A stretch of 64,000 nucleotides of DNA from Candidatus Aminicenantes bacterium UBA1061 (GTDB lineage: Bacteria; Acidobacteriota; Aminicenantia; Aminicenantales; Saccharicenantaceae), in contig DCDG01000023.1 in assembly GCA_002316315.1 (NCBI GenBank), positions 162,948 to 226,947 of the forward strand, read 5' to 3'. Shown here in pieces: positions 18,705 through 27,014 of this stretch. A program made the translations under genes and the position numbers. Numbering within the stretch: the first letter of the stretch is position 1; every line of letters starts with the position of its first letter. The notes beneath the pieces are model-generated. The model searched no databases and was not told the origin of the DNA. It saw nothing but the letters and a program-made list of their open reading frames with translations.

Positions 18705-19454
18705 CTATCTCCAGTATGATCTCAACCTGGCTAGCTCTTTACCTGTTGATAAATTAAATATCTGCTGAATCCAGGGCTCATTTTCATTCTGAGGTTTTTG
18801 GGTGACGACTTCAATTCCATCTCCATAAAAAGCTTCTGATCGGTAGTTGATTTCTATTTCAACTGGCCGGTGCGAAAAAAGCATTTCCGGCGGCATGCCC
18901 TCAACCGCCCAGCGGGAATAAGCCACATTATTCACATGGCGGTTAAAATCCAGATCTTCAAATAGAGCTTTAAATTCACTCTTAAAATCAAGCCTGTCAA
19001 TAATGGGTAGCACCGGAAAATCATCCTCCATGACTCTTTTATTTAGAATCAGCTCATCAGGAAAGAGGTCGTTAATTTTAACCGGACGGCGATCTTTGAG
19101 ATCAATGATCATCCAGGAACTGGTGGCAACCAGGATGCTCTTCCGGTCAGCACCGCTGATTTCAAATTCACGGAGAGCATAAAAACTGTGTTTACCTGAC
19201 GCCCAGGTCTTAACCGTGAGTTTTTCCCCCATCTCCGGGTAGTGGTGGAGGTGAAGATGATAACGGGAAATAACCCAGGTAACACCTTTCTCCTGGAGAT
19301 CAAAAACCGAGAATTTTTCACAGATTGAATGAAGCCGGGCCGTATCCTGAAGGTAATTCATCAAAGCTGAGAGATGGGCATGGTTCTGATAATCAACATC
19401 AAAACTCATAATCTCATAATCGGCCCGGTACTCATGAAGCCTGTTCATTTTCAA
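18705..19454 (-). CDS. Acyl-ACP thioesterase
   Basis: 249 residues made of two hotdog folds. The first shows SFDVDYQNHAHLSALMNYLQ and the second DLDFNRHVNNVAYSRWAVEG, whose Asn/His residues match the catalytic centre of the FatA/FatB-type bacterial family. It would hydrolyse acyl-ACP to release free fatty acids. It is directly upstream of the patatin-like lipase gene. A hairpin at 19496-19513 separates it from the transposase gene. Confidence 0.88.
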   Translation of the reverse strand: MKMNRLHEYRADYEIMSFDVDYQNHAHLSALMNYLQDTARLHSICEKFSVFDLQEKGVTWVISRYHLHLHHYPEMGEKLTVKTWASGKHSFYALREFEISGADRKSILVATSSWMIIDLKDRRPVKINDLFPDELILNKRVMEDDFPVLPIIDRLDFKSEFKALFEDLDFNRHVNNVAYSRWAVEGMPPEMLFSHRPVEIEINYRSEAFYGDGIEVVTQKPQNENEPWIQQIFNLSTGKELARLRSYWR

Positions 19455-19489
19455 CCCTCAAACTTTTATCGGCTAATTTTTTATCTTAT

Positions 19490-19513
19490 CAAAAGGGTAG
19501 CCGAAAGGCTACC
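19490..19513 (-). terminator. Hairpin between the RAYT element and the thioesterase gene
   Basis: A perfect 7-base stem GGTAGCC/GGCTACC with a four-base loop (19496-19513), followed on the minus strand by CTTTT. It could terminate transcripts coming from the transposase gene. It lies two bases outside the left end of the element. The T-run is short. Confidence 0.45.
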
Positions 19514-19515
19514 AG

Positions 19516-19554
19516 AATGGGGTCGGGCCAGCGCATTTTATTTATAATCAAATA
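19516..19554 (-). repeat. REP-like repeat copy 2 (left end of element)
   Basis: Inverse copy; on the minus strand it reads TATTTGATTATAAATAAAAT, then GCGCTGGCCCGACCCCATT. It is closest to copy 4 (22629) in the A/T-rich arm. Confidence 0.85.
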
Positions 19555-19751
19555 CTTACTGTTTCAAATAAAAAATGCCCAGTGCCGGTTGGAAGGCGAA
19601 TCGCCGATGCCAATGTCTAACTTTTAATGTCACGTAAAACCAGGCTGCCACAAATTATCCTACGATCTATACGATCTAACGACGGCTTTAAATATTAGGC
19701 GGTTAACGCAATTATAACTGTTTTAACTGGCGGCCTCTGTGGCCAATGGAC

Positions 19752-20516
19752 TTAGCCATACCTGGTCAGACTATCCCTTAAAACAAATACATCCTTTTCA
19801 TCAATGACACGGCGTTTTATGGTTTTTATACCTGATTTTATTTTAAAAGTTTCCACAAATTGATAATCTCCAACGGCCAGGCTTGCAGTCCATTTTTCGT
19901 CTCTGGTTAAAGCTCTTCCTTTTAGGTCCAGTATGTCATCGACGCGTTGCCGATAAGCACTACTCAAATTGACGAGAGCAATACCGATGGCCGCTGCCAG
20001 TTTTTCACGATTGATGACCTTAAGGGCTTTGTTCTGCCTGACAATCTCCTGAAAGCCACAGTAAGGATAATGTTCTGGATGACGAACCACTCCGGCTCTA
20101 ACCATGTTCAAATCTATATAAACCATGCAGTTCAAAAGATGATAGCCGGATTCTATGGCAGTAGCATGATACCTATCTTGCCATAAGGGACCGATTCTTT
20201 TTTGCCCGATATTATATTCCTGAGCAACGCGCCCGAGTATCAATCTCATCGCCTGTGGAATAGCATGAACCGTTCTACCTGGCTTATCAAAACCGCCAGA
20301 ACAGGCCGGCTCCTCATCTAACAAGAGGAGATGAATATGATTCGAAGTTATCGCATAATTAAGAACGTAAATCTTATACCTCTCGATGGCTTCTGACATC
20401 CAGCGTACTACCCTTTGCTTATAGTGGTCATCATTTAGGAGAAATTCCTTGTTCACGCAGCGGTTCGTGATGTGCCAGATATAACCTGGAAGAAAGAATC
20501 GTTTGGCCCGGGGCAA
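19752..20516 (-). CDS. REP-associated tyrosine transposase (RAYT, IS200/IS605 TnpA-like)
   Basis: 254 residues. The opening RAKRFFLPGYIWHITNRC and the HUH motif NHIHLLLL (His60, His62) identify a Y1 transposase of the TnpA_REP group. The catalytic Tyr is probably Tyr116 or Tyr125 in the segment WQDRYHATAIESGYHLLNC; YIDLNMVRAGVV is a further family signature. It starts with TTG at 20516, chosen because GGAGGAG precedes it. It should nick and rejoin single-stranded DNA at the flanking repeats. The reading frame is intact, so activity is possible. Confidence 0.9.
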   Translation of the reverse strand: MPRAKRFFLPGYIWHITNRCVNKEFLLNDDHYKQRVVRWMSEAIERYKIYVLNYAITSNHIHLLLLDEEPACSGGFDKPGRTVHAIPQAMRLILGRVAQEYNIGQKRIGPLWQDRYHATAIESGYHLLNCMVYIDLNMVRAGVVRHPEHYPYCGFQEIVRQNKALKVINREKLAAAIGIALVNLSSAYRQRVDDILDLKGRALTRDEKWTASLAVGDYQFVETFKIKSGIKTIKRRVIDEKDVFVLRDSLTRYG

Positions 20517-20740
20517 GGCTTTCTCCTCCTCGTGTTTTTGTTATCGCTAATCTTACTAATCTTAATCTTTAAAGCTCTGATTGATAAAATGATAGACGGA
20601 AAAAGACCAGTGTTCATCTCACCTCAAGGCCTTAAAAGATAAATCATCGCTCAGCCGGGCAAAGCGGCTTAATTTGAAAGCAGCTATCATAAGCTGGTGA
20701 GGCAAGGTCAGGCGCTAAACTTTTCTGGTCTAAGGTAACA

Positions 20741-20778
20741 TATTGATATAAAATAAGATCCGCTGGCCCGACCCCATT
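20741..20778 (+). repeat. REP-like repeat copy 3 (right end of element)
   Basis: Reads TATTGATATAAAATAAGATC, then CGCTGGCCCGACCCCATT. It forms the right terminus of the RAYT element and the upstream edge of the broken gene at 20800. Confidence 0.85.
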
Positions 20779-20799
20779 AAAAGGAGACAGAGGGCCGGT

Positions 20800-21618
20800 T
20801 TGCGAGCTTCACCCTACGGGCCAAAGCCCACTTTTCCGGCCGTCAGCTACTGGCTAAATTCCGCCGGTGATATGTCCCGCCGCTTCCCGGGCAGCCGCCC
20901 GGCTCTTATCTGGCTGGTCAGCACCATGGACAGAATCAAAAAAATCCCCGGCCAGGAGGCTTATGCTACACGGACCAGGCTGACTTTTCCCGCACCGACC
21001 AATCTCAGCCTCAGCCGCGGTGATGAAAATATTGTTTTCTCCGAAGAAGACTCTAATGAATCCTATCTCGAAGCGTTTGATCAGGCCGGCTACCAGGTCT
21101 GGCTCCAGGTCGAGCCGGCTATGGCTGACATTCCAGCTTTAATCGATCTCGTTATGGAACGCTATCATCACCATCCCTGCGTCGTAGGCTTTGGAGTGGA
21201 TGTCGAATGGTACCGCTGGAGTGAAAAAGAGAATGAAGACGTGGCGGTGACTGATGAACAAGCCCGAGCCTGGCTCCAGCACCTCCGCCAATAGAATCCT
21301 TTTTATCTTCTTTTTCTTAAGCACTGGGAACAGGCCAAACTTCCTCCAACCTATAGAGACGGCCTGATCTTTATCGATGATAGCCAGATTTTTGAATCTA
21401 TGGACCAAATCATCCTGGAATTTGCCCGTTGGGCCAGATGGTTTTACCCCGCTCCGGTCGGCTTCCAGTTTGGTTATCCATCGGATCGCCACTGGTGGGA
21501 AAAACTGGCCGACCCGCCGGCTGATATCGGACGTGAAATTATTTTGACCGCCCCTAACGCGACTGACCTCTACTGGGTGGATTTCACGGTCAAAGACATC
21601 TGGCCTAATAAAAAATAA
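20800..21618 (+). pseudogene. Broken gene for a TIM-barrel glycosidase-like protein
   Basis: Two open segments in one frame are separated by a single TAG (21292-21294): ...DEQARAWLQHLRQ, stop, NPFYLLFLKHWEQAKLPPTY... to the end at 21618. Both sides keep protein character (VVGFGVDVEWYRWSEKE, FARWARWFYPAPVGFQFGY, TDLYWVDFTVKDIWP). The pattern GFGVDVEWYRW resembles the catalytic strand of GH18-like barrels, so a TIM-barrel hydrolase is my guess, not an identification. The 5' end has no ATG or signal peptide and lies only 22 bases from the RAYT element, suggesting the N-terminus was lost there. The frame stays open back into the repeat to 20752. Confidence 0.7.
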
Positions 21619-21934
21619 ACGTGACCGGCTTCGCTGGCCAGCCCCGGCATGGATGTGCCGGGCTTGGTACTGTCAAGACGACTTACTACAGGCAAGAATT
21701 TAAAATAACTGGCTTCAGGCGCTAAGCCAGCCGGTACTTTTTACCGCTTTGATTGCCACTGGCCAACGACAAAATAAATTGCCTTTAATGATAGAATAAT
21801 AAAGAAACAAAATCTTTTCGTTCATAGTGGTGAATTTTAATTGGCTAACTGGTTAACCAGAATAAGAGAAAAACTGAACATAAGACACGTAAAATATTAC
21901 AGCCAGAGAGAAGAACAAAAAGGAGGAGAAAAAA
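21619..21934. other. Intergenic region with a GC-rich hairpin
   Basis: Just after the broken gene, bases 21640-21664 can fold into a strong hairpin (AGCCCCGGCA paired with TGCCGGGCT, one bulge), but no T-run follows. The remainder is AT-rich and leads to the strong AAAGGAGGAG site of the nitroreductase gene. No gene seen. Confidence 0.4.
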
Positions 21935-22450
21935 ATGGAGTTTAGCGAGGTTATAAGGCAGCGTTATAGCGTCCGTTCCTATCGGCCCGACCCTGTTCCA
22001 GAGGACAAATTGAGCCGGCTACTGGAAGCCGCTCGGCTGGCGCCATCGGCTTCCAATTTACAGCCTTTTAAAATTATGGTGATATCAACCAAAGGCAGAG
22101 AAGCAGAGCTCAGACACATCTACGCCCGGGACTGGTTTGTTCAGGCACCGCTTGTTATCTGTCTGGTAGCCATGCCAACCATAGCCTGGGAACGAAGGGA
22201 TGGCAAAAATTATGCTGAAGTTGATGCGGCCATTGCCATGGATCATCTCATTTTGGCTGCTGCCAATGAGGGACTTGGCACCTGCTGGGTCGGCGCCTTT
22301 GATCCTTTAGCCGCCAGAGAAGTTTTGGCCTTGCCTGATGACGCCGAAGCCATTGCCTTTACCCCTCTCGGTTATCCGGCAGACAGCCCTCGTCCCAAAA
22401 GGAGAAAGAGCTTAAAGGAACTGGTCTCGTATGAGAGCTGGTCAGGCTAA
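21935..22450 (+). CDS. Nitroreductase family protein (FMN-dependent)
   Basis: 171 residues. FSEVIRQRYSVRSYRPDPV is the family opening with FMN-phosphate-binding arginines. APSASNLQPFKIMV and AANEGLGTCWVGAFD are the second and third flavin-site motifs, and FTPLGYPAD closes the fold. A short form such as this usually acts as a dimeric NAD(P)H oxidoreductase of unknown natural substrate. It has a near-perfect ribosome site (AAGGAGGAG) and stands alone. Confidence 0.9.
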   Translation: MEFSEVIRQRYSVRSYRPDPVPEDKLSRLLEAARLAPSASNLQPFKIMVISTKGREAELRHIYARDWFVQAPLVICLVAMPTIAWERRDGKNYAEVDAAIAMDHLILAAANEGLGTCWVGAFDPLAAREVLALPDDAEAIAFTPLGYPADSPRPKRRKSLKELVSYESWSG

Positions 22451-22628
22451 GTTGGGTTTAAGCCCCTAGTGTACATTTGATAAATTAAATTGAATTTCTA
22501 TATCGCCTGGAGTTATCTACTGGCAGCAGGGCCGCCCTGCGGTGTCACCTGCAAACGTGCTTCTACCTCCCTACCTGCCTGTTGACCTTAATTAACTGAA
22601 TTTAGCCAGCGTTTTTGGTTATTCTAAC

Positions 22629-22667
22629 TATTTGATTATAAAGAAAATCGGCTGGCCCGACCCCATT
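22629..22667 (+). repeat. REP-like repeat copy 4
   Basis: Reads TATTTGATTATAAAGAAAAT, then CGGCTGGCCCGACCCCATT. The last T is the final base of the TGA stop of the minus-strand CPBP protease gene, exactly as copy 1 meets the stop of the glycyl radical enzyme gene. Confidence 0.85.
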
Positions 22668-23314
22668 CAAAAAGGAAGGAAGAGGAAGACAGCCAGGTCA
22701 AAGAGAATGTGGCTGACGACGTTGGCCAGTAGCGATTTATATCTTAAATATTGATAGCCCCAGACAAAACCGCAGACCAGAGCCGCCAGAACCAGAACCG
22801 GGTTTTTCGAAGTAAGATGCACTGCTGCATATAAGCCCGCCACCAGGAATAAACCAGGCCAGCTTCCCAGACGCAGGGACCAGTGTCGCTGTAAAAAGCC
22901 GCGCCACCAGAGTTCTTCGCCCGGACCTATAATTAGTGTCAGAAAAATTCCAATTCGCCATTCGCTCTGGCCAGATTTTAAAGCATAGATTTTGGCTACC
23001 TGCTCTAGGCTTCCTACCATAACTCTTGGAAGTATAAGGCTACCGGCATAAGATAGGACATACAACAAAATGGCTGAAGCCAGACCTATAGCCACTTTTC
23101 TCCATCCCAGAGTGACAGCATCGCCGGCCATCAACTGGCTAAAGCCCGGATCAAGCCATAAAGCCACCAGCAAGAAAACCAGCAAGACAGCCGAAAATAG
23201 TGACCAGAAATCAATAACAATCGGCCGCCAGCCGGAAAAAACAAGTGGAAAGACTGCAGCCGACAGAATGGTCAACCAGTAAAGATGGCTCTCTGCAAAT
23301 AGCTTCTTTTTCAT
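22667..23314 (-). CDS. CPBP (CAAX/Abi) family intramembrane metalloprotease
   Basis: 215 residues with about six to seven hydrophobic segments. The signature GPGEELWWRGFLQRHW (EExxxR motif), AAVHL and SHILFDL give the Glu and His residues of the glutamic intramembrane protease family. It may process prenylated or membrane substrates; in bacteria, roles range from bacteriocin immunity to unknown. No bacteriocin gene is adjacent. Confidence 0.85.
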   Translation of the reverse strand: MKKKLFAESHLYWLTILSAAVFPLVFSGWRPIVIDFWSLFSAVLLVFLLVALWLDPGFSQLMAGDAVTLGWRKVAIGLASAILLYVLSYAGSLILPRVMVGSLEQVAKIYALKSGQSEWRIGIFLTLIIGPGEELWWRGFLQRHWSLRLGSWPGLFLVAGLYAAVHLTSKNPVLVLAALVCGFVWGYQYLRYKSLLANVVSHILFDLAVFLFLPF

Positions 23315-23457
23315 CCTATCTCGTCTTTTTACTACCCTCTCTGCATATCGGCCGCTATTACTAGGTTATTTTCTGTCAAGAGCGACATTTGTGCAATTCA
23401 ATTATAAAATCGGGCTGAAAATACTTTGCCCTGAGAGAAAACCATGACCAGGCCTTT

Positions 23458-24414
23458 TTAGCTTTTCAATAGTCCAATTAAATAATCAAGCCACAATCCA
23501 CAAACCGCCAGCAAACCAAACGACAGGCTATATCGGGCAGTAGCCCCATCAAGGCTGATAAAATCCGCCGGATCTCCTGTCTGCCCTTCATTCTTGCCTC
23601 GGGCTTTTTTCCACAGTTTCCAAGCTTGTGGCCAGGAAAGGACAACGATTAGCACTGAGAGAGGCAATGAAGGGAAATCAAGGCCAAAAAGAGGAGGAAC
23701 CAGAACAAAAGCCACAATCAGTGCCATTGAACCAAAGATCAGTGCTCCGTAATAGCGACGCGAGCCACGATCGCCAAGATGATTGGCCATAGTTGAAATT
23801 TTCTTTTCACAGTCAGTCAGGATATCGCGCCAGTTATTGGCATGGAGAATGGCTACAATAAGCATGCCCTGCGGCACTGCCCAGATGACAGGCAGCCAGG
23901 AAAATTGACCGGTTTGAACTACCCAGGCTCCAAATGATCCCAGCAGACCGAAATCGATAAAAACAGCCAGGTCACCCATGGCCTCTTTCTTAAGCCACGG
24001 ATAGGCCACACCCAGGCTTAGGCCGAATAGACCCGTGTACAACACCAGTCTCCCCCGAAGATAAACCAGAACCAGCCCGAGGGCTGAGCCTATCACAAAA
24101 AAGACAATAGAACCTGTAAAAACCTGTTCAGGTATAAGTAACCCGCGGGCTATGGCTCCACTGGCCGGTGTTATCTCCCGGTCGAGCCCTCGCTGCCAGT
24201 CGACGACATCAGATAACATATTAGCCGCCATGTGGAGAAATACCATGGCCATCATAGATAATAAAAGCAAGCCAGCTTGAAGTTTTACCCAGCCTACCGT
24301 GGCTGCCAGGGAAGCACCAAAAATTACTGGAATAACTGAGGCAGGTAGAGACCAGGGCCGGCCCGCCACCAGCCATTTTCCCAACCAGCCTATTTTTTCT
24401 GTTTCAGTTTTCAT
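23458..24414 (-). CDS. menA: UbiA-family prenyltransferase, MenA-like
   Basis: 318 residues, about eight to nine membrane helices. The two Asp-rich prenyl-diphosphate sites are NMLSDVVDWQRGLDRE (about 65-80) and NNWRDILTDCEKK (about 193-205), the second matching the NNxRDxxxD form typical of 1,4-dihydroxy-2-naphthoate octaprenyltransferases. It would attach the isoprenoid tail in menaquinone synthesis. No other men gene is in the window, so substrate assignment is by motif only. Confidence 0.8.
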   Translation of the reverse strand: MKTETEKIGWLGKWLVAGRPWSLPASVIPVIFGASLAATVGWVKLQAGLLLLSMMAMVFLHMAANMLSDVVDWQRGLDREITPASGAIARGLLIPEQVFTGSIVFFVIGSALGLVLVYLRGRLVLYTGLFGLSLGVAYPWLKKEAMGDLAVFIDFGLLGSFGAWVVQTGQFSWLPVIWAVPQGMLIVAILHANNWRDILTDCEKKISTMANHLGDRGSRRYYGALIFGSMALIVAFVLVPPLFGLDFPSLPLSVLIVVLSWPQAWKLWKKARGKNEGQTGDPADFISLDGATARYSLSFGLLAVCGLWLDYLIGLLKS

Positions 24415-24530
24415 CTCAACCAGTCAAAATCAATTTCTTTCCGGACTTTAAATTCTTATTTCGGGATTTTAACAGATTTGGAAAATAATTACAGCCTGGA
24501 GCAAGTCAACTTGAAATTATTTTCCCAGCA

Positions 24531-26909
24531 TTATTTAGCCTCAGATTTTCCCATGACTTTAAACTGCCTGACCAGCCGCCGGCCTTCCCCATCAACAAGA
24601 ACCAACCGATGTTCTCCTGGCGGCGGATTTAAAACTATTTTATGAAAATGCCGGGTAGCTGCCAGGTAGTCTTCATCCAGATGCCAGTGAATGACTGCTT
24701 CCTTTTGCCGGTGAACGGCTTCAAAGACGACTTCCTGAGGTTGCCCATCGAGATCAACGGGAATAAAAACAGCTGTGCCTGGCTCAGGATAAACCAGGTT
24801 CATTATTCTTGACCCGTCAGACACATCGACCTGATTGCTCCCCCCGGCTCTTAAAGGAGGTAACAGCCGGTATTCAGGATGCCATGTTCGATAATAATAT
24901 TCCTGAACCGGAGGCAAGACAAACCAGCTCTGATGTTTCATTCTGGCCACCGACTCAAACCGGCTATCAACCCGGTACTTTTCAGTCGGGTCAAGGTGAA
25001 CTAATTGATGATAACGGCAGGCCTGGTCAAAATGACTTTCAGCCGGAACCCAGACAAACCTCCCAGGACACAGTTCGGTAGCCAGATAACCTGAATCCTC
25101 GCAGACCTCTATCCTCTTTAATGATCCTGGCGGCGCGGTTATCTCTCCTCCTGTATCAAGCAGGCCGAGCACCTCAAACAGAAAGGGGGCAGCTGCCGCC
25201 AGCCCGGTTATCTCCGGCCGGCCTTCGCCATCGGCATTCCCCGCCCAGACTCCTATTGTATAATTCGGTGTCACTCCCACCGCCCAGGCATCTTTTAATC
25301 CGAAACTTGTTCCCGTTTTCCAGGCTACCCAACGGGCAGAGCTAAAATTCCGCCAGAAGCCTTCCTCATCCGGCCGGTTGACTTCAGTCAAAGCCAGAAG
25401 CGTCAAGTAGGCAGTTCCGATGCTAATTTCTCTCAAGCCAGAAGGAAGTTTCTTCCCATCCCGCAGCAGCCTGATTTTCGTGCTGTCACCTTCAAGCCGC
25501 ATGGCTCGCCGGCCCATTTCGGCATACATCGAGGTTATTTCCAGAAGCTTCCCTTCAGCCCCACCAAGAATGAGACTTAAGCCGTAGTCCTCAGCCGGCC
25601 TGAAAAGCGTACTCATTCCCCAGCGCGACAGTTTGTTCTTGAATTTAGCAATTCCATATTGATGCAACAACCTGACCGCCGGCACATTAAGCGACCAGGC
25701 TAAGGCTGTCCTGGCTGGCACAGCACCCCTGAACTGGCGGTCAAAATTCTTTGGTCTGAAACCTTCATACCTGGTCGGAATATCCGGAACGAGCATTTCC
25801 GGATTTATCAAACCTTCTTGGAGCATCAGCCCATAGAGGAAAGGCTTAAGAATGCTGCCAGTGCTTCTCGGACTTTGAGCCACATCTACATACTGAGCAT
25901 TATCAAAGTTCCGGCCTAGGCCCACATTGCCGATGTAAGCTGCCACCGCTTCCTGCCTGTTATCTATTACCACCACTGCCAGGTTTCTGAGGCCACGATT
26001 GAGCAGCTTTTCTCCATAAGCTTCAGCTGCCAGATTCAATCTTCGCTGTAAGTCATAATTGATGAAAGAATTGAAAGGAGTTTTCTTCTCAGGGTCATTA
26101 GCCAGTGTTTCCAGGAGATGCTGGCACTCTCTGGGAACTGGTTTAAGGTTGGCTGGCACGGGCTCGCTTAGAGCCAGCCGGTATTCAAGTTCCGACAGGT
26201 GGCCATGCTGCCATAATCTCCACAACAAGCGATCTCTTTTTATCTTTAGCCTTGGCGGTCCCTCGCTTTGAGCTACCAGAGATGGGTTTTTGGGCAGAAC
26301 GGCCAGAAAGCAAACTTCAGCCCAGCTTAAATCTTCCGGGCTGCGCCCAAAATAAAACCAGGAAGCAGCATCTATCCCGACAACGTTCCGGCCAAATGGC
26401 GCCTGCTCGGCAAAAAGCGATAGAATCTCCTTCTTGCTGAAGCGAAACTCGAGCCTCAAAGCCAGAGTTGCTTCCTTTATCTTTTGCCAGAGAGTCCGCC
26501 AGCTGTTTTTCTCAGCTAAACGGGCCAGCTGCATGGTGATGGTGCTGGCCCCGCTTTTGACTTCACCGGCCTTCAAATTTTGCCAGAAGGCTCTGACCAC
26601 AGCTAATGGATCAACACCGGGATGAAGATAGAAACGCCGGTCTTCAAACTGCAGCACGGCCTTAAAATATTTTTCGGGAATTTTTTCTCCGCGGGGAAAC
26701 CGCCACTGGCCATCGGCCGCCAGCCGGGCTCCCAGGAGTTGCCCCTCTTCTGAGAAAAGCACGGGAGAAAGCGGTTCTTTAAAGACCGGTCCAAGCGGCC
26801 AGAACCGGAGAAGCAGGATCACCAGCAAGAGCAAACCACCCATCGTCAGCCACAGCTTCTTTTTGCCCGGCCACAGCCGCTTTGCTTTTTGTTTTCTCAG
26901 TCTTGCCAT
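24531..26909 (-). CDS. pbpC: Penicillin-binding protein 1C
   Basis: 792 residues with one N-terminal membrane anchor (about 16-37). The glycosyltransferase GT51 domain shows EDRRFYLHPGVDPLAVVRA and SGASTITMQLARL. The transpeptidase domain has the nucleophile motif SILK (in PRSTGSILKPFLY), SLN and KTGTS. The C-terminal 100 residues are the BiPBP_C beta-sandwich diagnostic of PBP1C. It polymerises and crosslinks peptidoglycan in the periplasm. It lies 105 bases downstream of the alpha-2-macroglobulin gene on the same strand, the pairing known from yfhM-pbpC in Escherichia coli. Confidence 0.93.
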   Translation of the reverse strand: MARLRKQKAKRLWPGKKKLWLTMGGLLLLVILLLRFWPLGPVFKEPLSPVLFSEEGQLLGARLAADGQWRFPRGEKIPEKYFKAVLQFEDRRFYLHPGVDPLAVVRAFWQNLKAGEVKSGASTITMQLARLAEKNSWRTLWQKIKEATLALRLEFRFSKKEILSLFAEQAPFGRNVVGIDAASWFYFGRSPEDLSWAEVCFLAVLPKNPSLVAQSEGPPRLKIKRDRLLWRLWQHGHLSELEYRLALSEPVPANLKPVPRECQHLLETLANDPEKKTPFNSFINYDLQRRLNLAAEAYGEKLLNRGLRNLAVVVIDNRQEAVAAYIGNVGLGRNFDNAQYVDVAQSPRSTGSILKPFLYGLMLQEGLINPEMLVPDIPTRYEGFRPKNFDRQFRGAVPARTALAWSLNVPAVRLLHQYGIAKFKNKLSRWGMSTLFRPAEDYGLSLILGGAEGKLLEITSMYAEMGRRAMRLEGDSTKIRLLRDGKKLPSGLREISIGTAYLTLLALTEVNRPDEEGFWRNFSSARWVAWKTGTSFGLKDAWAVGVTPNYTIGVWAGNADGEGRPEITGLAAAAPFLFEVLGLLDTGGEITAPPGSLKRIEVCEDSGYLATELCPGRFVWVPAESHFDQACRYHQLVHLDPTEKYRVDSRFESVARMKHQSWFVLPPVQEYYYRTWHPEYRLLPPLRAGGSNQVDVSDGSRIMNLVYPEPGTAVFIPVDLDGQPQEVVFEAVHRQKEAVIHWHLDEDYLAATRHFHKIVLNPPPGEHRLVLVDGEGRRLVRQFKVMGKSEAK

Positions 26910-27014
26910 TTTCTTTCTTTTAATTTTTCATCACCGGCAAAATAGTCTTCTCTTAAAGAAGGCTCCCTGTTCTGTCATCTCAGCTGCTTATAATAGCTGT
27001 CTCCTCCTGCTTCT

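Larger units (their letters stand above)
19516..20778. mobile_element. RAYT/REP element with inverted terminal copies of the repeat
   Basis: A 1,263 bp unit. The left end begins AATGGGGTCGGGCCAG and the right end finishes with its exact reverse complement CTGGCCCGACCCCATT. Inside each end is an A/T-rich arm of the same repeat. One Y1 transposase gene (19752-20516) lies between. This is the layout of a REP-associated tyrosine transposase with flanking REPs in inverse orientation. The right end abuts a truncated gene at about 20780. Confidence 0.75.

Noticed and set aside
22629..22667. Repeat copies acting as intrinsic terminators
   Set aside because: A short TCGG/CCGA stem followed by T-rich sequence can be drawn for copies 4 and 5, but the pairing is lost in copies 1, 3 and 6, so it is not a conserved property of the family.
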